Origin: Mycobacterium szulgai
Lineage (GTDB): Bacteria; Actinomycetota; Actinomycetes; Mycobacteriales; Mycobacteriaceae
DNA: 64,000 nucleotides
Assembly: GCF_002116635.1 (NCBI RefSeq)
Contig: NZ_LQPW01000148.1
Span: 62,001 to 126,000 of the forward strand
Reading direction: 5' to 3'
The notes under the pieces were generated by a model, which was not told the origin of the DNA, ran no database searches, and worked only from the letters and a program-made list of their open reading frames with translations. A program made the position numbers and the translations under genes. Each line of letters opens with the position of its first letter. The stretch's first letter is position 1. Shown piece by piece: positions 1-8,882 of this stretch.

Positions 1-5
1 CCACC

Positions 6-764
6 ATGGCCGAACGCGTTACGTTCCAAAGCTCGACGGGTCCAGAATTGGCCGGGATCGTCGACGTGCCGTCCGGGGCGGTGCGCGGCTGGGGCGTGTT
101 CGCGCACGGCTTCACCCTGGGTAAAGAGTCGCCGGCCGCGGCGCGAATCTGCAAACAGCTGGCCTCTGACGGCATCGGCATGCTGCGCTTCGACGCGTTG
201 GGTCTGGGTGGATCAGCGGGAGACTGGGGTGACGGGTCGTTCACCGTCAAGGTCCACGACATCGTCAAGGCATGCGAATTCATGGCCGACCGCGGGACAC
301 CGGCCGACATCCTGGTTGGGCACTCGTGGGGCGGGGCCGCGGTGCTGGCCGCGGCGCGGCAATCGCCAGGTGTGCGGTCCGTCGTTACCGTGGCGGCGCC
401 GATTGACGTCGGGCATGTCGAGAAGCATTACGACGCGGTGGTCGACCGCTGCCTATCCGAGGGCAGTGCCGAATGGATGGTCGGTGGTCGCACGCTGACC
501 CTGAAGAAGGCATTCGTCGAGGATGTCCGCGCGGCCCACCTGCACGACAAAATCAAGACCTTGCGCCTGCCGCTGCTGATCCTGCATTCGCCCACCGACA
601 ACACGGTCGGCATCCAAAACGCGACCGACATCTTCCGCTTGGCCCGCCACCCGCGCAGCTTCGTTTCGCTCGAGGGCTCCGATCACCTGCTCACCGCGCG
701 CGGCCAAGCTCATCGGGCAGGTCGCATCATCGGCGCCTGGGCTGACGCATACCTGGACGAGTGA
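6..764 (+). CDS. Alpha/beta hydrolase
   Basis: A 252-aa single-domain serine hydrolase of the alpha/beta-hydrolase fold. The nucleophile elbow GHSWGG places Ser107. Asp198 (SPTDNT) and His227 (GSDHLL) fit the rest of the triad. The HGF motif at residues 34-36 is the usual oxyanion-hole region. It resembles the hydrolase half of hydrolase-OsmC fusion proteins, but no OsmC domain follows. The substrate cannot be told from sequence. The start is the ATG at 6; the upstream side is cut by the window edge, so a longer protein or an upstream operon partner cannot be excluded. It converges on the IclR gene with only 2 nt between stop codons. Confidence 0.85.
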   Translation: MAERVTFQSSTGPELAGIVDVPSGAVRGWGVFAHGFTLGKESPAAARICKQLASDGIGMLRFDALGLGGSAGDWGDGSFTVKVHDIVKACEFMADRGTPADILVGHSWGGAAVLAAARQSPGVRSVVTVAAPIDVGHVEKHYDAVVDRCLSEGSAEWMVGGRTLTLKKAFVEDVRAAHLHDKIKTLRLPLLILHSPTDNTVGIQNATDIFRLARHPRSFVSLEGSDHLLTARGQAHRAGRIIGAWADAYLDE

Positions 765-766
765 AC

Positions 767-1516
767 CTAGAAGTGGCTGGTAAGCCGCTTCGACACCTCC
801 TCTGCCGCGGCTTTGACTGCCGCTGCGATCGTCGGCAGTAGGTCGCCGAGGCGGGTGGTGGGGCCGGCCACGCACAGCACCCCCACCACGCGGTCGTTGA
901 TCAGGACAGGTGCGCCGACCCCGGAAACATCGGGCAGCGTCTGGCCATGGTTCAGTGCCACGCCGTCGGCCCGTACCGCCTCGAGTTCGGTTCGGACCAG
1001 TGCGCGCTGCTCGCCGTCGTCGAAGCGGTCGGCAAGGAAAGCCTCCCGCTCCTGTTCGGAAGCAAAAGCCAGATAGCAGCTGCCCGCGCTGGTGGGGTAA
1101 AGCGGGCGGCGCGTATGTAGCGGTGCGGAATACCGGATGGACTGGGTTGACTCCACAGCGTCGGTATAGACGACCGAGTCCCCCACGCGCGCGGCGAGCA
1201 TGACGGTCTCGTCGAAGCGACGGTGTAGGGCCTCCATCGCCGGTCGGGCTACCGGGTCGATGCTGGGCGGTGCGGTCATGAGCAACGCCCCGATTGCGGG
1301 ACCGATCGAGTAGCTTCCCGCCTTTTCCTGCAGGTATCCCGTGGCAACGAGGCCCTTCACCAGGTCGTGCACCGAGGAACGCGGTGCGTCGAGCGCGGCG
1401 GTGAGTTCACTGAGACGGACGCCGTTACGGCCGGCCGCCACCCGCTCAAGGATCGTCGTGACGCGCGAAACCGTGCGATGTTCTTTCGCGGGTACCGCTC
1501 CTGCGGGCTCTGACAT
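767..1516 (-). CDS. IclR-family transcriptional regulator
   Basis: A 249-aa protein with an N-terminal winged HTH (roughly residues 15-75, containing LSELTAALDAPRSSVHDLVK) and a C-terminal IclR effector domain (SAGSCYLAF, then GVGAPVLINDRVVGVLCVAGP). I chose the ATG at 1516 because AAGGGG lies 5-10 nt upstream and because it gives the normal family length of about 250 aa; the open frame runs further upstream without family similarity. It is divergent from the CoA-transferase / hydratase / dehydrogenase operon at 1693-5803, and palindromes fill the intergenic space. It is therefore probably the local regulator of that acyl-CoA pathway, with a small carboxylate or CoA-thioester precursor as likely effector (inference). 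Confidence 0.9.
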   Translation of the reverse strand: MSEPAGAVPAKEHRTVSRVTTILERVAAGRNGVRLSELTAALDAPRSSVHDLVKGLVATGYLQEKAGSYSIGPAIGALLMTAPPSIDPVARPAMEALHRRFDETVMLAARVGDSVVYTDAVESTQSIRYSAPLHTRRPLYPTSAGSCYLAFASEQEREAFLADRFDDGEQRALVRTELEAVRADGVALNHGQTLPDVSGVGAPVLINDRVVGVLCVAGPTTRLGDLLPTIAAAVKAAAEEVSKRLTSHF

Positions 1517-1632
1517 CAGTCCCCTTGTCCGGATATACGTCGCACCGCCTGACGCTTGACGATACCGCCTATCCGGCCTATATGGCCCTAAATTCCGGAG
1601 TATGTTACCCGGTCCATCTTGACCGATGTCCG

Positions 1633-1660
1633 GATATGCGGAACTATATGTTCGCATATC
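1633..1660. promoter_or_regulatory. Candidate IclR operator 1
   Basis: An 11-bp inverted repeat: GATATGCG(G)AAC at 1633-1644 and GTTCGCATATC at 1650-1660, with a 5-bp TATAT centre and one inserted G in the left arm. A related TGTCCGGATATGCGGA element overlaps its left side, and another GTCCGGATATACG lies at about 1527-1539 next to the IclR start. Its position between IclR and the divergent CoA-transferase suggests a regulator site. Binding is inferred. Confidence 0.55.
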
Positions 1661-1668
1661 CAATCTAG

Positions 1669-1686
1669 TGTCCGTATATACGAACA
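1669..1686. promoter_or_regulatory. Candidate IclR operator 2 at the CoA-transferase start
   Basis: TGTCCGTATATACGAACA is an 18-bp palindrome with one mismatched pair. It abuts the AGGAG ribosome-binding site and ends 6 bp before the ATG at 1693. A protein bound here would block transcription start or early elongation of the CoA-transferase operon. It shares the core GTCCGnATAT with the other elements of this intergenic region. Confidence 0.55.
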
Positions 1687-1692
1687 GGAGCC

Positions 1693-2871
1693 ATGGTGCG
1701 AACGCAAGAACGAGACGAGCCGGCGGCCGGCCCACTGGCCGGAGTGCGGGTGATCGAGCTGGCCGGCGTGGTGATGGGTCCGCTGGCCGGTCAATTACTC
1801 GGTGACCTCGGCGCTGACGTCATCAAGATCGAGACCGCCACGGGCGACGTCACCCGCCAGTACCAGCCGTGGCGTCACAAGGACATGGGCTGGATGGGAT
1901 TGAACCTCAACCGCAACAAGCGCAGCGTCGTACTCGACCTGAAATCGGCACGTGGGCGCGACGCGCTCGAGCAGATGCTGGCCGCTGCCGATGTGTTCCT
2001 GACGAATCTGCGCCCTGCCTCGTTGGCCCGGCTCGGATTGTCTGCTGACCAGGTGACCGCCGAACATCCGAGGCTCGTCTACGCCAGCGCACACGGCTTC
2101 CGCAGCGGCACCGCCGAGCAGAACCGCGCGGCCTACGACGACGTCGTGCAGGCGGCATCGGGGATGGTGTGGCTGAACCAGCAGAGCGCCGGTACGCCCT
2201 ACCTACCGCCGGCGATCCTGGCCGACAAGGTGTGCGGCTTGGTGCTGACGCAGTCCATCCTGGCCGCGCTGTACTACCGCGCGAAATTTGGGCGCGGCCA
2301 GCACGTCGAAGTGCCGATGCTCGACACCATGCTGACGTTCAACCTCGTCGAACATATCGGCGGCGCGGCCTATGAACCACCGGCCGCCGAATTCGGCTAT
2401 CAGCGCGCAATGAGTCCATATCACAAGGCTTTTCGGGTCCGCGACGGCTGGATGTGCGTGCTCCCCTACGGGGACCGCAACTGGTCGGACTTCTTTGCTG
2501 TCCTTGGACGTCCCGAGTTGGCGCACGATTGCCGGTTCCAGGACCGGGCGGCGCGGGCGGAGCACGTCGACGAGCTCTACGCCCTGGTCGAGGAACTCAC
2601 CGCGGTCTACTCGATGGACGAGTTGCAGGCGGCTTGTGATACCCGCGGCGTCGCCGCGGCCCCGGTCAGGACCTTGGCCGAGGCGACGGACAGCGATTAC
2701 GCGCGCGACGGCGAGCTGTTCGAGATCGCCGAACACCCCAGCGAGGGCGCATACCGCGTAATCGGTTCGCCGGTGCGGTATTCGGCGACGCCGCCCACCC
2801 TGCGACGGCATTGCCCACACATCGGCGAGCACACCGCCGAAATCCTCGCCGAGTTCGGCATCACTGAGTAA
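1693..2871 (+). CDS. CaiB/BaiF (family III) CoA-transferase
   Basis: A 392-aa family III CoA-transferase, which moves CoA between a donor thioester and a carboxylic acid. Family hallmarks are the N-terminal LAGVRVIELAGVVMGPLAGQ region, LGADVIKIE, the RNKRSVVLDLK stretch, and the YDD motif at residues 148-150 that should hold the catalytic Asp. The ATG is preceded by AGGAG. It is the first gene of a three-gene operon that encodes the steps needed to activate and then beta-oxidise a carboxylate. The substrate is unknown. Control is probably by the divergent IclR protein through the operators at 1633-1686. Confidence 0.9.
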   Translation: MVRTQERDEPAAGPLAGVRVIELAGVVMGPLAGQLLGDLGADVIKIETATGDVTRQYQPWRHKDMGWMGLNLNRNKRSVVLDLKSARGRDALEQMLAAADVFLTNLRPASLARLGLSADQVTAEHPRLVYASAHGFRSGTAEQNRAAYDDVVQAASGMVWLNQQSAGTPYLPPAILADKVCGLVLTQSILAALYYRAKFGRGQHVEVPMLDTMLTFNLVEHIGGAAYEPPAAEFGYQRAMSPYHKAFRVRDGWMCVLPYGDRNWSDFFAVLGRPELAHDCRFQDRAARAEHVDELYALVEELTAVYSMDELQAACDTRGVAAAPVRTLAEATDSDYARDGELFEIAEHPSEGAYRVIGSPVRYSATPPTLRRHCPHIGEHTAEILAEFGITE

Positions 2872-2886
2872 CGGAAGGCAACTGCC

Positions 2887-3678
2887 ATGGCTACCGAAGA
2901 ACTTGTGCGCGTCGACCGCCATACCGACGGCGTCGTAGTGCTCACTCTGAACGATCCCGACAGGTGCAACCCGATGTCGAACTCTATGACCGCTCAATGG
3001 CGTGCGGTGGTGCAGGAGTTGCAAGCCGACCTTGACCTGCGTGCGGTGGTGGTCACCGGCGCGGGCCACGCATTCTGTGCCGGTGCAGACCTGGCCGAAC
3101 TGGACGAGCTTCGTACCGCCGGTCTGCTGGAAAGCCGCCGCCGACTCACCCGGCTCTACCGCGATTGGTTATCCGTGCGTGAGCTGCCGGTGCCGACGAT
3201 CGCCGCGATCAACGGCCACGCCATCGGCGGCGGGCTGGCTTTGGCCCTGGCCTGCGAATTGCGTTATTGCGCAATAGAAGCCAAGCTCGGCTCCCCGTTC
3301 GTCAAGCTGGGGTTGCACTCGGGCATGGCGACCATGGCCGAGCTGGTGGCGGCCGTCGGTACCCAACGCGCCAGCGAGCTGCTGTACACCGGCCGGCTCG
3401 TGCACGGTGCCGAGGCCGCCGACATCGGCCTCGTGTTAGCGGCGTCGCCGGCGGAATACGTGCTGGATCAAGCGTTGTCGACCGCACACGCGATTGCCGA
3501 GGCTGCCCCCGCCGCGGTGCGGCTCACCCGCAGCGGACTGCTCAACGGCCCGTTCACCGTCGAGGCGTCGCTGGCATGGGAATCGGTGGCCCAGCCGCTG
3601 ACCGCGACGACCGAGGACTTCGCCGAAGGTATTGCCGCGGCCAGGCAACACCGCACACCTGTGTTCTCCGGCCGGTGA
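2887..3678 (+). CDS. Enoyl-CoA hydratase/isomerase family protein
   Basis: A 263-aa crotonase-fold protein. The two oxyanion-hole segments are visible: GHAFCAGADLAEL near residue 60 and the Gly-rich GHAIGGGLALALACEL near residue 115. The segment that carries the first catalytic Glu in classical hydratases reads HSGMATMAELVAAVGTQR, so a Glu is present but the context differs from fatty-acid hydratases; hydration, isomerisation or retro-aldol chemistry are all possible. It lies 15 nt after the CoA-transferase, with GGAAGG upstream, and 4 nt before the dehydrogenase, so the three are almost certainly co-transcribed. Confidence 0.88.
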   Translation: MATEELVRVDRHTDGVVVLTLNDPDRCNPMSNSMTAQWRAVVQELQADLDLRAVVVTGAGHAFCAGADLAELDELRTAGLLESRRRLTRLYRDWLSVRELPVPTIAAINGHAIGGGLALALACELRYCAIEAKLGSPFVKLGLHSGMATMAELVAAVGTQRASELLYTGRLVHGAEAADIGLVLAASPAEYVLDQALSTAHAIAEAAPAAVRLTRSGLLNGPFTVEASLAWESVAQPLTATTEDFAEGIAAARQHRTPVFSGR

Positions 3679-3682
3679 CCCG

Positions 3683-5803
3683 ATGACGCTTTTCGTCTTC
3701 GATCCGCCCGAGGCCAAACTGCCGCGCGGGGCCGCCGAATTGCGCCGGCAGGTAAGGGAATTCATCGACGAGGAAGGCGCCGCGGGCGCGGTCCTGGGTC
3801 GCCCCGCCGCGTGGCTGCACGCCCGCGACGCCGAGTTCAGCCGCCGGCTGGCCCAACGCGGGTGGATCGGTATGTGGCTGCCTCCCGAGTACGGCGGCAA
3901 TGGCGACGGCTGGCTCAAGCGGTACGTGGTGCTCGAAGAGCTCGTCGTGGCCGGAGCCCCGGTGGCCGCGCATTGGCTGGCCGACCGGCAGTCCGGCCCC
4001 TCAATTCTCAAGCACGGCAACGAAGAACAGCGCCGGCGCTATCTACCGGCCATTGCCGAGGGGCGGTGCTTCTTCTCCATCGGCATGAGCGAAAAGGACG
4101 CCGGTTCCGACCTGGCCGCCGTGCAGACCAGGGCCGTACGCACCGGGGACGGTTGGCGGATCACGGGAACGAAGATGTGGACCGGCGGTGCGCACGTCAA
4201 CGACTACGCGATCGTGCTGGCCCGCACCGACCCGGACGCCGAGGACCGCCACCACGGGCTCAGCCAGTTCATCGTGGACCTGAAAGCGCCGGGCGTGCAC
4301 ACCAAGCCGATTCGCTTTCTCACCGGGGAACACCGGTTCAACGAGTTTCACATGGATGGGGTCCGAGGCGGACCGGACATGCTGCTCGGCGAAGAGGGCA
4401 GCGGCTGGCAACAGGTGACCGCCGAGCTGGCCTTCGAGCGCAGCGGGCCCGAACGCGTGCTCGCGACCACCCCGTTGCTGGTCGCGCTGGTGGGGGAGCT
4501 CTCGGCGCATCCGGTCAGCGCTGAGCAGCAGCGCCGGCTCGGCCAGCTCGTGGCTCGGCTTGTCGCGTTGCGCCACATGTCATTGGGCGTTGCCGCCACG
4601 CTGGAATCCGGTGGTTCCACCGAAATGCAGGCCGCGCTGGTCAAAGATCTCGGTACCCGGTTTCAACGTGAGCTGGTCAATACCGCCAGGGAAATATTGC
4701 CGGTGATGCCGCGTGCCGATGCCACCATCGGCTCCTTCGCCGAGGTACTCAGCTATGCCATCCGTTACAGCCCCACTTACACGCTGGGCGGCGGCGCCAA
4801 CGAGATCCTGCGCGGCGTGGTGATCAAAGGCCTGGAGAACGCGCGGGCCGGCGGTGGCCGTGCGCCGTGGGACACCGATCTGCTGCCGGGAGTGGCCGAT
4901 GTCGCCACGCGCGCCGCGCTGGTCCGCGACGCCGGATACCACGGCGCGCCGGGACCCTTCGCGGAGACATTGCTGGTGGCTCAACCGCTGCTGGCCGAAA
5001 TCGGACTGGCAGTCCCGGCCGGCCCGGTAGCGGTCGCGCTAGACACCGCTGCGCGGCTCAAGGTTCGCTTCGCGAACCCGGGCGCGGCCAGCGTGGTCGT
5101 CAGCGGCAGTTTGCCCGATGTGGGCTGGGCCCGCGCGGTCCAGCAGATCCTGGTCGTCGCCCGCGGCCCGCGCGGTCCGGTCGCGCTGTTGGTCGACCGC
5201 GCGCAGTGCGTGCTGCACGAGGGGACGAACCTAGCCGGAGAACCGCGCGACGGCCTGGTACTGCTCGATGTCGAAGTGTCGGTGGAGCGTATTCGCCCGC
5301 TGACCGAGCGGATGGTCGAGCAAGCCCGGGCCGGTAGTGCCCTCGCCAAGGCATGCCTCATTGCGGGTGCCGTACAGCGGTGCGTCGAGCTCACCGTCGA
5401 CCACACCGCCACCCGGCACCAGTTCGGCCGGCCGTTGAGCCGGTTCCAGGCGGTCCGCCAGGAGGAAGCCCAGTTGATCGGCGAGGCCGCGGTGGTCTGC
5501 TCGGCCGTCGCCTGCGCGGTCAACGCGATGGCAGCCGGGCGGGACGCCGACTTCGTCATCGCCTGTGCCAAGGCGCAAGCCAGCGCATCGGTCGGTGAGA
5601 TCACCCGCATCGCGCATCAGCTACACGGTGCCGTCGGCTTCACCGAACGCAGCCCCTTGCACCAGAGCACGCTGCGGCTGTGGGCGTGGCGGGAAGAGGA
5701 CGGCGCCGAGCACGAGTGGGCACGCGCGGTCGGCCGCAGGGTGCTGGCCGCGGGCGCACGGAATTTCTGGCAGTTGATCACCGCCACCACCGAAGACGGC
5801 TGA
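3683..5803 (+). CDS. Acyl-CoA dehydrogenase, two fused ACAD modules
   Basis: A 706-aa flavoprotein made of two acyl-CoA-dehydrogenase modules in tandem. Module 1 (about residues 1-390) has the FAD/substrate motif FSIGMSEKDAGSDLAAV and ends with the family signature GGGANEILRGVVIKGLE. Module 2 (about 410-706) has a weaker N-terminal half but carries RHQFGRPLSRFQAVRQEEAQ and HQLHGAVGFT. In mycobacteria, FadE34-type enzymes are known to be fused pairs that mimic alpha2beta2 heterotetramers, with FAD and substrate sites sometimes in one half only; this protein fits that plan. The start at 3683 follows the hydratase stop by 4 nt. It is the likely oxidation step of the pathway encoded by the three genes. 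Confidence 0.87.
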   Translation: MTLFVFDPPEAKLPRGAAELRRQVREFIDEEGAAGAVLGRPAAWLHARDAEFSRRLAQRGWIGMWLPPEYGGNGDGWLKRYVVLEELVVAGAPVAAHWLADRQSGPSILKHGNEEQRRRYLPAIAEGRCFFSIGMSEKDAGSDLAAVQTRAVRTGDGWRITGTKMWTGGAHVNDYAIVLARTDPDAEDRHHGLSQFIVDLKAPGVHTKPIRFLTGEHRFNEFHMDGVRGGPDMLLGEEGSGWQQVTAELAFERSGPERVLATTPLLVALVGELSAHPVSAEQQRRLGQLVARLVALRHMSLGVAATLESGGSTEMQAALVKDLGTRFQRELVNTAREILPVMPRADATIGSFAEVLSYAIRYSPTYTLGGGANEILRGVVIKGLENARAGGGRAPWDTDLLPGVADVATRAALVRDAGYHGAPGPFAETLLVAQPLLAEIGLAVPAGPVAVALDTAARLKVRFANPGAASVVVSGSLPDVGWARAVQQILVVARGPRGPVALLVDRAQCVLHEGTNLAGEPRDGLVLLDVEVSVERIRPLTERMVEQARAGSALAKACLIAGAVQRCVELTVDHTATRHQFGRPLSRFQAVRQEEAQLIGEAAVVCSAVACAVNAMAAGRDADFVIACAKAQASASVGEITRIAHQLHGAVGFTERSPLHQSTLRLWAWREEDGAEHEWARAVGRRVLAAGARNFWQLITATTEDG

Positions 5804-5819
5804 TCGGGTCCTGCAGGCC

Positions 5820-7364
5820 CTAGGTCCTGCTCGCACTGCGCGGCAGGAGCAGCCAGACGGCGACCGCGGCGGCCAGCGGTACCAGTGCCATAGCCAGGCT
5901 GGTGGTGCGCAATGCCGAGGCAATGATCTCCTGGGTCTCTGCCAAGACGCGATGCGCCAGGTCCGGGTTGAGTGTGGCGAGGCTGCCGAGATGGCCCCCG
6001 CCGTTCGAGCGCGATGCCTCCAAGGCGTTGGCTGCTTGAGCGGGAGAGATACCAACGTCGGCGAGCCGCTCCCGCGCTCGTGCGGTGTAGAAAGTGGTGG
6101 CCAGCAGGGAAACCACGGTGGGGCCAAGAGAGTAGGCGGACTGGCCGGCGCCGGGTTTGACCGCCGATACCGAGCCTTCCAGCCCTGGCGGGGCGTAGCT
6201 CATCATGATGCTTGCTTGCGGGGGCTCAACCATGGCAACGCCGACGCTCAGCGTTACAACCCCCAAGCTGATCACCGGTAGCGATGTGCTTACCCCGAAG
6301 GTGGCAAACATGCCACTGGCCAGGGTGAGCAGCCCGAGACCACACAAGATGGTGGTACGCGCCGAAGTCCGCATCATCATGCGACCGCCCATGACCGCTG
6401 CGGGTGCTTGCACGGCGGTGGCCAGCACCAGCAGTAGGCCCAGCACCGTTGGTGAAAACCCGCGGACCACGGTGGTGTAGTAGCCCAGCAGCAGCACGCG
6501 TCCGGCCAGCAGGAAGTTGAAAGCCAGTCCGGTGATGACCGCGGCGTTGAATGGGCCGGCGCGAAAAACCCGCAGGTCCAGCGCCGGCTGGTCGGTGTGT
6601 TGCTCCCACCATACGAAGAAGGCTCCGGCGACCAGCCCGATCAGCAGCGGCGGCACGGCCGCGGCAGGGCCATGACCGAGGCGGGACAGTCCGTAGACGA
6701 GGCTGACCAGCATGAGGCCGGCTGCGCCGATACCGGGGTAGTCGATCCGGCGGCCCTGGATGCGGAATATCTCGGGCACGAACTTCAGCGTGAGGGGGAT
6801 GGTGATAAATGCCGCGACCGGGGCGACGACCAAGGCCCAGCGCCACCCCAGAGACTCAACCAGGATGTCGCCGATCAATGGTAGCGGCGCGCCGGCCAAG
6901 AATGCCGTCGCGAGAAAAAGGCTGATGGCCTTGCCTCGCTGCGCAGGTGGGAAAACGACGTTGATGATCGCCAGGGAAAGTCCCAGCAGAAAGGCGAAGC
7001 AGATACCGGTCAATGCACGGGTGATCATCAGCATCGTCGCGTTGGGCGAGGCTGCGGCGAGCAGGCCGCTCACGATCACGCCGACCAGGCCCAGGAGATA
7101 CATCCGGCGTTTGCCGTAGATGTCACCCAGCGTGCCGGCGGCCAGGATGGTTGCGGCCAGGGTCAGCGTGGCCAGACTCGCGGTGAATCCGCCGGCAGCG
7201 GTGCTCAGGTGAAGGCCCTCGCGCACCGCCACCAGGCTGCTGGAGAAAATGGCTGGGTCGGCGCCGGTGATGGCGAAGCCCAGACCCATGGCAAGCACGA
7301 TCATCCACTGGGTGAACGTCAGCTTGTTTTCGGCCGACTGGGTTGGTGTGTCGAGCACGGCCAT
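5820..7364 (-). CDS. MFS transporter (DHA2-like, about 14 TM)
   Basis: A 514-aa major facilitator protein of the drug:H+ antiporter-2 (EmrB/QacA) type. The conserved motif A loop GTLGDIYGKRRMY lies after TM2, and many hydrophobic spans follow. I chose the ATG at 7364 because GGAGGAA sits just upstream; the open frame continues further without support. It lies 37 nt downstream of the PPE gene at 7402-8514 in the same direction, so PE, PPE and transporter look like one transcription unit driven from promoter module A. The convergent end with the dehydrogenase (5804-5819) contains a short CCTGCAGG palindrome. Transported substrate and direction are unknown. Confidence 0.85.
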   Translation of the reverse strand: MAVLDTPTQSAENKLTFTQWMIVLAMGLGFAITGADPAIFSSSLVAVREGLHLSTAAGGFTASLATLTLAATILAAGTLGDIYGKRRMYLLGLVGVIVSGLLAAASPNATMLMITRALTGICFAFLLGLSLAIINVVFPPAQRGKAISLFLATAFLAGAPLPLIGDILVESLGWRWALVVAPVAAFITIPLTLKFVPEIFRIQGRRIDYPGIGAAGLMLVSLVYGLSRLGHGPAAAVPPLLIGLVAGAFFVWWEQHTDQPALDLRVFRAGPFNAAVITGLAFNFLLAGRVLLLGYYTTVVRGFSPTVLGLLLVLATAVQAPAAVMGGRMMMRTSARTTILCGLGLLTLASGMFATFGVSTSLPVISLGVVTLSVGVAMVEPPQASIMMSYAPPGLEGSVSAVKPGAGQSAYSLGPTVVSLLATTFYTARARERLADVGISPAQAANALEASRSNGGGHLGSLATLNPDLAHRVLAETQEIIASALRTTSLAMALVPLAAAVAVWLLLPRSASRT

Positions 7365-7401
7365 GAGGGTGTTCCTCCGTCGTAACATGTGCAGGGTCCT
7401 G

Positions 7402-8514
7402 TTATCCGGCGGCGGGCGAGCCGACCACGATGCGACGCGAAACGCGGTATCGGGCCCCGCTGGCGCTGCTTTGACCGGCATCGCCGGCTGCGCTCAACGG
7501 CGGTAGACCGCCCAGCATGGGGCCGGCCACATCCGGAGCGGCCATTGGTGCGGATGCCAGCCCGGTGTTCGGCAGCGCCGCGGCCGCGTGGCTGGCGCTC
7601 GGGGCTACGGCGCCCCAACTATGTGGTACCGACAACGCCCCGATCGAACCGGCTCGACCCAGACTCGCCGACGCGATCGCGCCTCTGCCCAAACCCGGCA
7701 TCTTGAGGCCGAAGTTGGTCGTCGCTGCCGCCAACGGCGCGACAGCCTCGGCGGCGGTCTGCCCTACCGACGTGAACGACCTCAGGACCGACGTTATGGA
7801 CATCGTCGCCGACGTACTACCCGCGCCGACCTCCATGGGCGTCATCAGCCCTTCTTCCACTGTGACCATGCCCGTGACTATCGGACGGGTGCTGACCAAC
7901 TTCAGCAAACCCGGCACGGTGATAATCAGCTGTGACAACCTCACCGCGGTGCTGCTGGCCGCCGCGGTGCCGGCCAATTGAGCGGCCGCGCGCGCGACCT
8001 GCGTCGGCGCGGTGAATGGGGTCAATCGGGTTGCGGCGGCCGCGGTGCCGGCGTAGCCATACATCACGGCGGCGTCTTGGGCCCACATCTCGGCGTAGTG
8101 GGCCTCGGTCGCCGCGATCGCCGGAGTGTTCTGGCCCAAGAAGTTGGTCGCTACCAATGCCATCAACAGGGTGCGGTTGGCCGCGATCTCTGGTGGCGGC
8201 ACCGTCATCGCAAACGCCGCTTGGTAGGCCGCCGCGGCGGCCCTGGCCTGGCTGGCGGTCTCCTCGGCCTGCCCGGCCGTGACGTTCAACCACGCCAGGT
8301 AGGGAGCGGCTGCGGTCGCCATCGCCACCGATGCCGCACCCTGCCACGGCCCGCCGACCAGCTCCGAGACAGCCGACCAGCACTGAGCTGCGGTGGAGTA
8401 CAAGTCGGCGGATAGCCCATCCCAGGCCGCCGCCGCGCCGAGCAGTGGCCCGGCACCGGCCCCGGCATACATGCGCGCGGAGTTGATCTCCGGCGGCAAC
8501 ATTCCGTAGTCCAC
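7402..8514 (-). CDS. PPE family protein (SVP subgroup)
   Basis: A 370-aa PPE protein. The N-terminal PPE domain (about residues 1-175) starts DYGMLPPEINSARMYAG, has the WQG of the WxG turn, and contains NTPAIAATEAHYAEMWAQD. The C-terminal part carries LSVPHSWGAV, the SVPxxSW motif of the PPE-SVP subgroup. The start is a GTG with GGGAGG upstream. It follows its PE partner by 14 nt, the normal pair arrangement for co-secretion as a heterodimer, most likely through ESX-5. The C-terminus SRRIVVGSP resembles basic tails of other SVP proteins. The next gene downstream is an MFS transporter, an uncommon operon partner. Confidence 0.93.
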   Translation of the reverse strand: MDYGMLPPEINSARMYAGAGAGPLLGAAAAWDGLSADLYSTAAQCWSAVSELVGGPWQGAASVAMATAAAPYLAWLNVTAGQAEETASQARAAAAAYQAAFAMTVPPPEIAANRTLLMALVATNFLGQNTPAIAATEAHYAEMWAQDAAVMYGYAGTAAAATRLTPFTAPTQVARAAAQLAGTAAASSTAVRLSQLIITVPGLLKLVSTRPIVTGMVTVEEGLMTPMEVGAGSTSATMSITSVLRSFTSVGQTAAEAVAPLAAATTNFGLKMPGLGRGAIASASLGRAGSIGALSVPHSWGAVAPSASHAAAALPNTGLASAPMAAPDVAGPMLGGLPPLSAAGDAGQSSASGARYRVSRRIVVGSPAAG

Positions 8515-8528
8515 CGTTGTCCTCCCGC

Positions 8529-8828
8529 TCAGCCGACCGCAGCGGCGTTGGCGGCCTCGGCGGCCGCATACGAGGCGGAGCTGGTGCCCAGCGTGGTAAC
8601 CAACTCGTCGTGGATGGCCGCGGCGTAGGCGCTGACCTCCTGGTACAGGGCGGCGTGCGCCGCGAACTGAGCCGCGATGAGCGAGGACACCTCGTCGGCG
8701 GCGGGTGGCACGATTGCGGTGGTGGTGGCTGTCGCGGCCGCGTTGTGCGCGGTCATCGCCGAGCCGATACCCAGCAAATCTGCCGCCGCTGCCACCAGCG
8801 CCCGCGGCTGGGTGGTCACGAAAGACAT
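8529..8828 (-). CDS. PE family protein
   Basis: A 99-aa minimal PE protein consisting only of the PE domain: MSFVTTQPRALVAAAADLLG, a two-helix hairpin, then the YxxxD/E-type secretion signal region YQEVSAYAAAIHDELV. The ATG has GGGAGGTAA upstream. It is the first gene of the apparent PE-PPE-MFS operon. The upstream 335-bp gap (8829-9163) contains promoter module A (8883-8974); in the rest of that gap, 8975-9163, I see no gene. Confidence 0.93.
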   Translation of the reverse strand: MSFVTTQPRALVAAAADLLGIGSAMTAHNAAATATTTAIVPPAADEVSSLIAAQFAAHAALYQEVSAYAAAIHDELVTTLGTSSASYAAAEAANAAAVG

Positions 8829-8882
8829 GGGTTACCTCCCTCTGAGTTGACTTGTGAGCTGGACACTGAATTGGCTTGTGCT

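Noticed and set aside
1517..1735. 73-residue N-terminal extension of the IclR regulator
   Set aside because: It would cover the operator region and has no family similarity; the ATG at 1516 has a ribosome-binding site.
2203..3069. Long open frame on the minus strand under the CoA-transferase and hydratase genes
   Set aside because: High-GC codon use leaves antisense frames open; the translation has no family resemblance and both plus-strand genes are clearly real.
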